Positions 8,954 to 16,560 of a DNA stretch of 64,000 bases are shown piece by piece. Numbering within the stretch: the first letter of the stretch is position 1; every line of letters begins with the position of its first letter. The position numbers and the translations under genes were made by a program. The stretch lies in NCBI GenBank assembly GCA_028873595.1, contig JAPPOV010000018.1, forward strand, positions 123,260 through 187,259, read 5' to 3'. The notes below the pieces were generated by a model that worked only from the letters and a program-made list of their open reading frames with translations, had not been told where the DNA came from and searched no databases. Source of the DNA: Gemmatimonadota bacterium (GTDB lineage: Bacteria; Gemmatimonadota; Gemmatimonadetes; Longimicrobiales; Gaopeijiaceae).

Positions 8954-10138
8954 TCAGTCAGCGAGGAACTCCATGATCTCGTCGTGTCGGGCGGCGGCAT
9001 CTGCTTCACCGATCTCCATCAAAGCCCGCATGTAATCGGCCTGAAAGAGGATGAGACTGAGGATGTCGGGTGACTCGGTCTCTTTGGTTCCCAGCCCGCG
9101 CGTCAGAAATCGAATCGAACGTGGAAGCTGTGCTTCGAATTGCGACGAAAGCCGACCAAGGTCGACGGACGGGCGGAGTACCAGGAGTTCTACGGGCTCG
9201 AGCCCGTGGCGCTGCTCCTCCGGGAGCGCCTCGAGCAGACGGTTCAGGCGCTCGAGGCGCAGCGCGTCATTGTCGAGCAGGTCGAGGAAGATCGCGTTGA
9301 AGAGCACGCCCGCGACCTGGGCCGGGGGAGGGTACCCACGAATGCTGGTGTGCTTGATCTCCGACTGGTTCCGATCGTAGCGATTCGAGATCGCCATGAT
9401 GCGTCGGGCGCCGAGGTGCAGAACGGGCGAGAGTGGGGCGGTGAGTCTGATTCCACCGTCTCCGTACCAGTCGTTTCCAAGCTGGATCGCTGGGAAGAGG
9501 AGAGGCAGCGCGGCCGATGCCATGATGTGATCGACCTTGAGCGTCGCGCGTTCCGTGAAGCGCTGTGGACGCTCCAAGGTGTCGATGCTGTGACCCTCGA
9601 CCCACGTGACCGATGCACCCGTGGAGTAGCTTGTCGTGCTGACCGCGAACGCCTTCAGGCCGCGGTGGTCCAGGTTGTACTGGATCCCGGTGAGCTCCCG
9701 GTTCACGGCGTGCAGCGCCTCGGTGAGGTACGCATCCAACGGGGTGGTATCGACAAGCCCGCGCACCTGAATCCGACCCCCTCGGAGGCCTCCGCCACCA
9801 AGCTGGCGGAGCCAGCGCATGCTGTTCATGGCCAGCGATCGGGGATCCACACGAAAGACGTGGTCGACCGTCAGGTCACCCCAGAGGTGACTGAGCTCTT
9901 CGACCGCTTGCAGGAACGTGCCGTGATGTGAGGCGAGCCCCGCGGCGTTGATTGCACCCGCCGAGATGCCGTGAACGTAGGGGATCTGAAGCTCGGGGTA
10001 GTACCGGGCGACATGACGCAGAAAGCCCACCTGGTAGGCAGCCCTCGCACCACCTCCGCCCATGACCAGGCCCAGGTCGTCCGGGCCGTGTCCTGCTCGG
10101 GCATCCGTGGCCGCTTCGAGTGGCTCCAGGTCGGTCAT
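8954..10138 (-). CDS. Patatin-like phospholipase
   Basis: The 394-residue protein has the patatin elements in order: a glycine-rich oxyanion loop MGGGGARAAYQVG at residues 26-38, the nucleophile elbow GISAG with Ser59, and the catalytic Asp227 in YGDGG. These form the Ser-Asp dyad of bacterial patatins, which hydrolyse acyl esters of membrane lipids. No signal peptide is present, so it is probably cytoplasmic or membrane-peripheral. The C-terminal 130 residues are helical. It lies 9 bases downstream of the small membrane protein gene on the same strand. Confidence 0.92.
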   Translation of the reverse strand: MTDLEPLEAATDARAGHGPDDLGLVMGGGGARAAYQVGFLRHVARYYPELQIPYVHGISAGAINAAGLASHHGTFLQAVEELSHLWGDLTVDHVFRVDPRSLAMNSMRWLRQLGGGGLRGGRIQVRGLVDTTPLDAYLTEALHAVNRELTGIQYNLDHRGLKAFAVSTTSYSTGASVTWVEGHSIDTLERPQRFTERATLKVDHIMASAALPLLFPAIQLGNDWYGDGGIRLTAPLSPVLHLGARRIMAISNRYDRNQSEIKHTSIRGYPPPAQVAGVLFNAIFLDLLDNDALRLERLNRLLEALPEEQRHGLEPVELLVLRPSVDLGRLSSQFEAQLPRSIRFLTRGLGTKETESPDILSLILFQADYMRALMEIGEADAAARHDEIMEFLAD

Positions 10139-10147
10139 CGGTCTCCG

Positions 10148-10531
10148 CTAGCCAACGATGGGGCGACCGATTGCCATGATCCCGGCCACGATGCACGCCA
10201 GGACGATGAGCGTGCCGACGATGTGCGGCGTGAAGGTCTGGGCCTCCGGGGGGCGCCGTTTCATGACGCCGTGGACGACGTGGGCGACGGCGGCGGCCAG
10301 GATCATCATGGCGATGTGTCCAGCGAGCTGCGGGTAAAACATGCCGGTGAAGAGCATGATGACGCCCAACAGAACCGTGAGGTCGATCACTCCGGTGAAG
10401 ATGGCCGAGAGCACCCTCATGTGCTTTCCGTACTCGGCCTTCGTCGCGAGTCCATACGCTGCGTACGCAACGACGACGAGGCCCATGAGGAGCACGAGGT
10501 ACCGGAGGCCTGAGTGCGCGTGAAGAAGCAT
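10148..10531 (-). CDS. Small four-helix membrane protein
   Basis: The 127-residue product consists of four hydrophobic helices with histidines near several helix ends (LHAHSGLRYLV, AGHIAMMI, AHVVHGVMKRR), suggestive of heme or metal binding, although no named family is certain. It opens with MLLHAHSGLRYLVLL. It sits between the cupredoxin lipoprotein gene and the patatin gene on the same strand. Function unknown; a respiratory or redox membrane role is a guess from the histidines. Confidence 0.7.
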   Translation of the reverse strand: MLLHAHSGLRYLVLLMGLVVVAYAAYGLATKAEYGKHMRVLSAIFTGVIDLTVLLGVIMLFTGMFYPQLAGHIAMMILAAAVAHVVHGVMKRRPPEAQTFTPHIVGTLIVLACIVAGIMAIGRPIVG

Positions 10532-10595
10532 GGTGAGTCGCTGGGTGGGGTGGGTAGGTCGGACCTGTCCGGGGAGGCCCGCATTCGGGGCGAAT

Positions 10596-11249
10596 CTACC
10601 CCGACGTGTCTAGATCGATACCGGTACTCCCGGACCCGATGTCGATGATTCGTTCCTGGTGGAAGCCGCCTTGGGCAGTCCAGAGCTGGATGGTGTACGT
10701 ACCTGGTGGTACGTCGTCGAGCTGAAATGTGCCATCTGCTTCGGCGAACACCGATCGTTCGGCATTCGAGGCGAAGACGAATGCGGTCATGCCCGGGTGC
10801 ATGTCGCAGAGCACGTCGTAGCCTCCCGCAGTCGACACGGTAACCGGTAGCCGCTCACCCGGGTTGGCGTCGGCGTCGATGAGGTCGACGGCGCTACCCA
10901 AAGCTCGCACACGGACGTTGTGTGCGAGTGCGGACTCGCTATTCGTGAAGACGACGGCTGTACCGAGTCGGATCGTGATCAGGGTCGGTGAGAACGTGAG
11001 GCCGAACTGATCGATCGTTACCGTCGAATCGAATTCGCTCGCGGAGCTGCCAACGTTCGCCGGGGTGAGCATGATCACGCTCGGAACACCTCCAGCCGCG
11101 ACCGGCGCGCGACCGTAGATGCCCTGCGCCGGGAGCGATGAAGAGTCGTCCCCCTCGGTTGCACTCCCGGGGGACGACTCACTCACTGTGCACCCGGCGG
11201 TCGAGGCGGCAAGCAGTGCGATCACCAGTACACGTGCTCGGTCGTTCAT
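10596..11249 (-). CDS. Cupredoxin-domain lipoprotein with C-terminal carboxypeptidase-regulatory-like domain
   Basis: The 217-residue product begins with a lipoprotein signal (lipobox around Cys20, ASTAGC). Residues about 75-160 form a plastocyanin/azurin-like fold with a full type-1 copper ligand set: His110 (ALAHNV), Cys148, His151 and Met154 in CDMHPGM. Residues about 165-205 look like a carboxypeptidase-regulatory-like beta-sandwich (GTFQLDDVPPGTYTIQLWT). It is probably a periplasmic electron carrier or copper-binding protein tethered to a membrane. It is downstream of the BNR/VPS10 gene on the same strand. Confidence 0.8.
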   Translation of the reverse strand: MNDRARVLVIALLAASTAGCTVSESSPGSATEGDDSSSLPAQGIYGRAPVAAGGVPSVIMLTPANVGSSASEFDSTVTIDQFGLTFSPTLITIRLGTAVVFTNSESALAHNVRVRALGSAVDLIDADANPGERLPVTVSTAGGYDVLCDMHPGMTAFVFASNAERSVFAEADGTFQLDDVPPGTYTIQLWTAQGGFHQERIIDIGSGSTGIDLDTSG

Positions 11250-11285
11250 CCGGATGGAGTCGAAGACGTGTGTGCTCCCGACGTA

Positions 11286-14276
11286 CTATCCGATGTCCGC
11301 GAGCGCGTCGTTGAGAAGGTCGCGGGCGCGTTCCAACTGCTCACGCTGCGTCTGTGTCGGGGGGTAGAGTGAGCCGGGACGGACACCCCCCCCGTTCATG
11401 GCTCCGTAGACCTGCTGCACCATGCGACGGGCGGCCCGCAGCCTGTCTTCCGGTGTCCGGGGCGGACCCGCCTGTCCACGGAAACCGAAGCCGCCGCCGC
11501 CCCTGATTCCGTGTTCCTGCATGACGTTATCGATCTGTGCCATCAGAGCGATCGCGCCGAGCATGAACTGCTCTCGGGACTCGTACATCTCCTGGGTCAG
11601 CATGGGCATCTCCGGGTCGCCACGCACTTCGACCGAGGTTTCGCCAACCCGGCCGTCTGCCTCGATGCTGACGATGTACGTCCCGGGAGAGACCCAGGGG
11701 CCCCATGTGTCGATCGATCTAGCCAGCACCGGGCTGTCATGCCGGGACCACTCGTCCGAGACGCCAGGGCCGCCGTGGCGAAGATCCCAGTTTACGCGGT
11801 GTGTCCCGGTGGTCCCCGGTACGGAGAGCTCACGGACGATCATGCCATCGTCGTTCCGAACGCGCATGGTCGCATCGCCCGAACCGCTCCTCAGGCGGTA
11901 TGTGAGCTCCACGCCGTTCACAGGGTTCGTCCCGGCATACTTGTCCTGTCCGCGATACGAGGTGTCCTTCTTCCAGAGTTTGATGGTCCCCAGTGGTGCG
12001 GAGAAGACGGTCACCGGGGCTGTCGCGTCGGCCCATTCCGCGATCGCTCGCGTATCATCGAGGATCCAGACTCCCTGTCCATGCGAACCGATCACGAGGT
12101 CTCTCTCTCTCGGATGGATCACCATATCGTCGTAGTTCGTGGTCGGGAGGTTCGGTACACGAGCCCAATGGGCACCCCCGTCGGTACTCGCGAACACGTG
12201 GTGCTCAGTGCCGACGAAGAGCGTGCTCGGGTTGTCTGGATGCTCGACGAGCACATTGACCGAACCCATCTCGGGGAGGGTCTGGTGCAAGGGCTCCCAC
12301 GACGACCCGAAGTCACGGGTACGGTACACGTAGGGCCGGAAATCTCCGTCCCGGTGTGCGTCGAACGTCGCGTAAGCAGTCCCCGCCGCCGTGGACGAAG
12401 CAACGATGCGGCTCACGTACGTCCCGTCGGCGATGCCGGGGACGTTGCCCGAAACTTCGGCCCAACTGGTTCCGCCGTTTCGACTCACCTGCAGGTTGCC
12501 GTCGTCGTACCCGACCCATATCACCGCTTGATCGAGCGGGGATTCGTCGAGAGTCACGGCTTCACCGAAGGAACTGGTCCCGTCGTTTCGCGAGATCGAA
12601 ATATCTGCCCCGGCTACGCCCATGATCTGCAGCGTGTCTCGGTCGACCTGCCGGCTCATGTCCTCGGTCATCGTCCACGATCCACCGCGGTCACGCGACA
12701 CGAAGAGGTGGTTCCCCGCGACGTACAGGACATCCGTGTCGTGCTGGGAGAGCATCATCGGGGACGTCCAGTCGAACCGGTAGTTCTGCCCCACGGGCTC
12801 AGCCGGTGAGATGTCCAGCATGTCACCCGTCTGAGTGTCGTACCGGAAGTAGTTCCCGCCGTTCGAGCTGCCGTAGCTGTAGCGAGCGTCGTCCGGATCG
12901 GCCTGCCAGTACATTCCGTCGCCGAAGCCGTTCTGCATCCAGTCATCGTTCAGGATACCGGCCCAACGACGCGTTTCGGATGGGCCGAAGAACGAGTGGT
13001 TGTCCTGCAGGCCTCCCAGAACCCAGTAGGGATCCTGCATGTCGACACCGATCGCGTAGAACTGCGAGATGGGGAAGTTGTTGAGCTTCCGGAAGTTGAT
13101 TCCGCGGTCATAGCTCTCGTGCAGCCCTGCATCACCGGCGAGGAAGATGTGGTTCGGGTCGGCCGGGTTGATCCACAGCGAATGGTGGTCGGCATGGACC
13201 CCCACGTCGTAGGTGGGGGCGAGGGCGATCTGACTGAAACTGCGCCCGCCGTCGTCGCTGACGTAGGATCGGGTGGCGAGCGTATAGACCCTCTGGTGGT
13301 TGTTCGGGTCGATGAAGATGTGGGAGTAGTACATCGGCCGGATGTTCTGCTCGTTGACCCGCTCCCAGGAGACCCCGCGGTCCTCCGAACGGTACACGCC
13401 GGATTGGTTGTCTTCGGCCTCGATGATTGCCATCACGACCCGCGGATCGGACTCCGAGACGGCGACGCCGATTCGGCCCAGATCACCGGATGGCAGCCCT
13501 GCTCCGAGCCGGTTCCAGGTCTGACCCCCATCCGTGGACTTCCAGAGGCCTGATCCGGGTCCGCCACCGTTGAACCCCCACGCGCGTCGGAGCCGCTGGT
13601 ACGTGGCCGCGTATACGGTGTTCGGGTTCTGAGGGTCGATCGCCATGTCGATCACGCCTGAGAATTCGTCGACGAAGAGCACCTTGTCCCAGCTCTGGCC
13701 GCCGTCCGTGCTCTTGAAGACACCGCGGTCCTCTGAGCCTGCCCAGAGGTTGCCGACGGCTCCGAAGTAGACGATGTCGGGGTCGGTCGGGTGGATCACG
13801 ATCCGCCCGGTATGCCTTGTCTCCTCGAGACCGAGGTGCGTCCAGGTGTCACCTCCGTCGTCAGACCGGTAGATGCCGTTGCCGTACGAACTCGATTGAC
13901 GGTTCTGCTGCTCACCCGTGCCCGCGTACATGATGTTCGGATTCGAACGCGAAATGGCGATGTCGCCAAAGGTGCCGACCGGTTTGTCGAAGAAGACGTT
14001 GACCCAGGTCTGGCCACGGTTCGTCGATTTCCACAGCCCGCCCGATGCTGTGCCGACGAAGACGGTCGACGGGTCGTTCGGCAGTGCTTCGACGTCGTGG
14101 ATGCGCCCACCGGTGACGGCTGGCCCGATCGACCGGGGATACATCGCGGACATGGCCTCAGTGGTGATCGCCGCCTGACCACCCGCGGGTGACGCGGTCA
14201 TGGCCGTGAGGAGCGTGAGGGCGAGCCCGGAAAGGGTTCGGGTCAGCTGCTGGTGTGTCATGTGCAGTACAGCCAT
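11286..14276 (-). CDS. Exported BNR/VPS10-like beta-propeller protein
   Basis: The 996-residue protein has an N-terminal signal (AspAlaGly-Gln-Ala type cleavage after ASPAGGQA) followed by many Asp-box repeats of the form S-x-D-x-G-x-T-W (for example SDDGGDTWTHLG, STDGGQSWDKVL, STDGGQTWNRLG, STDGGAHWARVP). This is the sortilin/VPS10 or sialidase-like propeller architecture often annotated as glycosyl hydrolase in this kind of bacterium, though no sialidase catalytic set is evident. The C-terminal 250 residues include a beta-sandwich and a helical tail. I chose the ATG at 14276 because AAGGA stands 7 bases upstream; an ATG at 14309 that overlaps the exonuclease stop is an alternative. Confidence 0.85.
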   Translation of the reverse strand: MAVLHMTHQQLTRTLSGLALTLLTAMTASPAGGQAAITTEAMSAMYPRSIGPAVTGGRIHDVEALPNDPSTVFVGTASGGLWKSTNRGQTWVNVFFDKPVGTFGDIAISRSNPNIMYAGTGEQQNRQSSSYGNGIYRSDDGGDTWTHLGLEETRHTGRIVIHPTDPDIVYFGAVGNLWAGSEDRGVFKSTDGGQSWDKVLFVDEFSGVIDMAIDPQNPNTVYAATYQRLRRAWGFNGGGPGSGLWKSTDGGQTWNRLGAGLPSGDLGRIGVAVSESDPRVVMAIIEAEDNQSGVYRSEDRGVSWERVNEQNIRPMYYSHIFIDPNNHQRVYTLATRSYVSDDGGRSFSQIALAPTYDVGVHADHHSLWINPADPNHIFLAGDAGLHESYDRGINFRKLNNFPISQFYAIGVDMQDPYWVLGGLQDNHSFFGPSETRRWAGILNDDWMQNGFGDGMYWQADPDDARYSYGSSNGGNYFRYDTQTGDMLDISPAEPVGQNYRFDWTSPMMLSQHDTDVLYVAGNHLFVSRDRGGSWTMTEDMSRQVDRDTLQIMGVAGADISISRNDGTSSFGEAVTLDESPLDQAVIWVGYDDGNLQVSRNGGTSWAEVSGNVPGIADGTYVSRIVASSTAAGTAYATFDAHRDGDFRPYVYRTRDFGSSWEPLHQTLPEMGSVNVLVEHPDNPSTLFVGTEHHVFASTDGGAHWARVPNLPTTNYDDMVIHPRERDLVIGSHGQGVWILDDTRAIAEWADATAPVTVFSAPLGTIKLWKKDTSYRGQDKYAGTNPVNGVELTYRLRSGSGDATMRVRNDDGMIVRELSVPGTTGTHRVNWDLRHGGPGVSDEWSRHDSPVLARSIDTWGPWVSPGTYIVSIEADGRVGETSVEVRGDPEMPMLTQEMYESREQFMLGAIALMAQIDNVMQEHGIRGGGGFGFRGQAGPPRTPEDRLRAARRMVQQVYGAMNGGGVRPGSLYPPTQTQREQLERARDLLNDALADIG

Positions 14277-14305
14277 GAGGGTGTCCTTCGTCACGGGGTT
14301 GTTCT

Positions 14306-15103
14306 TCATCTTTGAGCGGATCCCTGCGCCGGCTCGTCCAGATCCAACGCGGTGCGTACGACCTCGATCACCTCCGAGTCCATGTCGGAGGCACCGATCA
14401 TCCATTGCAGATAGTCCGGTGCTTCCGCGGCCACTTCGGCCAGGGAGCGGCCCTTGTGTTTCCCTTTTCGGAAGACACGCCCCTCCTCCTCAGGGCTGAA
14501 CCATCTGTCCAACTCGGTTCGAGTCGGGCGGAACTCCTCGCAGTAGGAGTGCAGGCCGTCCAGATCACGAGGGAGGTGGGGGTATCGCTCGAGCTGACCG
14601 CCGAGCACTGCCGCCGAGGTGCGAATATCGCCAAGCGCGGTATGGGCTTCCTCATGCTCGCGATCGAGATAGAAACGTGCTGCAGCCGAGAGGTTGCGAC
14701 GCTCTTCGCAGTGGAAGATGTCCTGCATGTCTACGACCCGCCGACCAGCCATCACGAAGTCGATGTCGCACCGTTTGAACTCCTCGATGAGTAACGGGAT
14801 GTCGAAGCGGCGCACGTTGAAGCCTGCGAGGTCACAACCCTCGAGCATCTCCACGAGGGACCGTGCGACGCGGCAGAACTCCACCGCGTTCGCTACGTCT
14901 TCGTCTGTGATTCCGTGAACTGCGGTTGCCCCGGGCGGGATCGGCATCCCGGGGTTGAAACGGCGTTCACGCTCGAGGATGTCACCGTGAGGCGTCCACT
15001 TGATGAACGCGATCTCGATGATTCTGTCGTTCTTCAGGTCGAGACCGGTCGTCTCAAGGTCGAAGAAGACGAGGGGTCGATCCAGCTGGAAGGGTAGTTT
15101 CAT
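14306..15103 (-). CDS. DnaQ-like (DEDDh) 3'-5' exonuclease
   Basis: The 265-residue protein has all DEDDh motifs: Asp15 and Glu17 in FFDLETTGL, Asp101 in GFNVRRFDIPLL, and His154 with Asp159 in HTALGDIRTS. It therefore resembles the proofreading subunit of DNA polymerase III or a stand-alone repair exonuclease. After the nuclease core, residues about 215-255 hold a small domain (GKHKGRSLAEVAAEAPDYLQWM) that is shared by exodeoxyribonuclease X-type proteins. It lies upstream of the BNR/VPS10 gene, with a 29-base gap if that gene starts at 14276, but functional linkage is unlikely. Confidence 0.9.
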   Translation of the reverse strand: MKLPFQLDRPLVFFDLETTGLDLKNDRIIEIAFIKWTPHGDILERERRFNPGMPIPPGATAVHGITDEDVANAVEFCRVARSLVEMLEGCDLAGFNVRRFDIPLLIEEFKRCDIDFVMAGRRVVDMQDIFHCEERRNLSAAARFYLDREHEEAHTALGDIRTSAAVLGGQLERYPHLPRDLDGLHSYCEEFRPTRTELDRWFSPEEEGRVFRKGKHKGRSLAEVAAEAPDYLQWMIGASDMDSEVIEVVRTALDLDEPAQGSAQR

Positions 15104-15138
15104 GGGAGGTGCAAAGTAGTCGGGACTGCGCGGTGGTA

Positions 15139-16548
15139 CTACCGAGGCCTGCGTTCGAGGAGGTTCTGCAGCCGCGCTGAGTGCGTGAACTCATCCAGCG
15201 GTAGCCAGGACGTACCGGCCAGAAGTGCCAGAGATTCGCGCGCTTCGAGCCCGGCCTCGATCCAGGTGGCCCCCTCCTCGTGCCGCCCCAGTGCCGCCAG
15301 GAGTGCGCCGAGACTCGTGGCGACGGGCGTGCCGCGCCGCGCCTTGCGGATCAGGTCGTGTGCGATCTGCTCGGCTTCGTCGCGTTCGCCGGCACGGACG
15401 AGTGCGGTCCCCAGGAACGCGGTCACGAACGGCTCTCGACCGGACAGCTCCACGGCGGCACGGTAGTACGTCAGTGCTTCTCTGCCTCGATCGCTCTGCT
15501 CAGCGTAGCGACCAAGGTGCAAGTACGAGAGAACATGCTCCGGGTCCAGATGGATGGCTTGACGAGTACGCGTGACTGCCTCGTCCAGCCGGCCCGCGAG
15601 TGCGTGTGGCAAGCCTGATTCGTTCACGATCGTGGGGTCGAGCGGCTCCAGGGCCATCGCTTGATCCGCCCAGGTGCAGGCGGCCTCGTAGTCCTCGCGG
15701 TATATGAGGGTTCTCGAGAGCCAGCGGTGGGCTTCCGGCAGGCACGGTGCCATTTCCAGTGCCAGGCGCAGGTTCATCTCGGCCGAATCGAAGGCCCAGT
15801 CGAGGAGGTCGGCGTATCCCAGCGCGGCGTGAGCTCGGGCGACCGTATCGTCGAGATCGAGGGAGTGGTCCGCGCCGTCTCGCATGGCTCGCACCGTGCT
15901 TTCGAGATCGGTGCCGATCCGCAACGATACGTGGCTCTCCCATGCATCGCGCCAGCATTCCGCCATACCGGCCCATGCGTCCGCAAAAATCGAGTCCCGT
16001 TCGATTGCGGCCTCGAAGTGACGAAGCGCACTCACGGGATCATGTGCGAGCAGAGCTTTCCGCCCGTCGACGTATCGTTCCCAGGCCACGAGATCGGATG
16101 TCGGGGCACGGTGGGTGAGATCCGGAGTTGGCGCGGCCATCGCAGACCCGAGGGCGCTCGCGATTTCGTGGGCGACCTGATTCTGAACGTCAAAAAGAGT
16201 GTCTGTCGTGAATCTCCACGTCCCGGACCAGAGCTCCGTATCGTCCGGGGCACGCACGAGTTGGACCACGACGAGGTTCAGTCCCGCGACGGCCTCGACC
16301 TGACCGCGCACCAGAAGCTGTATGCCCAGCTCCTCGGCCGCGGACTCGGGTTTGGTGGTGCGTTGGATGAAGGCACGCGAGGACAACGGACCGATGACGG
16401 CGAGGTCGTCGATCGACCCCAGCAGCGCCGCGATCCCATCCAGCGCGCCCGGGCCGAAGAGCGACCCACCGTTGGCGAATGGGAGCACAGCGAGGCGGTT
16501 GCCCCTCTTTCTGCGGAGCGATCCACGGATCCGGCCGAAAACGGACAC
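15139..16548 (-). CDS. TPR protein with FlgO/TolB-like N-terminal domain
   Basis: Residues about 18-140 of this 469-residue protein (LAVLPFANGG, then SAAEELGIQLLVRGQV, LWSGTWRF and FDVQNQVAHEIASAL) match the domain normally placed between a DNA-binding or adenylate-cyclase domain and TPRs in bacterial regulators. Residues about 160-460 are tetratricopeptide repeats. No regulatory or catalytic domain precedes it here; the protein starts directly with a basic leader. A protein-protein interaction role is likely. It follows sucA on the same strand with a 12-base gap, so the two are probably co-transcribed. Confidence 0.8.
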   Translation of the reverse strand: MSVFGRIRGSLRRKRGNRLAVLPFANGGSLFGPGALDGIAALLGSIDDLAVIGPLSSRAFIQRTTKPESAAEELGIQLLVRGQVEAVAGLNLVVVQLVRAPDDTELWSGTWRFTTDTLFDVQNQVAHEIASALGSAMAAPTPDLTHRAPTSDLVAWERYVDGRKALLAHDPVSALRHFEAAIERDSIFADAWAGMAECWRDAWESHVSLRIGTDLESTVRAMRDGADHSLDLDDTVARAHAALGYADLLDWAFDSAEMNLRLALEMAPCLPEAHRWLSRTLIYREDYEAACTWADQAMALEPLDPTIVNESGLPHALAGRLDEAVTRTRQAIHLDPEHVLSYLHLGRYAEQSDRGREALTYYRAAVELSGREPFVTAFLGTALVRAGERDEAEQIAHDLIRKARRGTPVATSLGALLAALGRHEEGATWIEAGLEARESLALLAGTSWLPLDEFTHSARLQNLLERRPR

Positions 16549-16560
16549 GGCCGGGCGACG

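Noticed and set aside
11511..12809. 432-codon plus-strand frame inside the BNR/VPS10 gene
   Set aside because: Antisense artefact of a GC-rich repeat protein.
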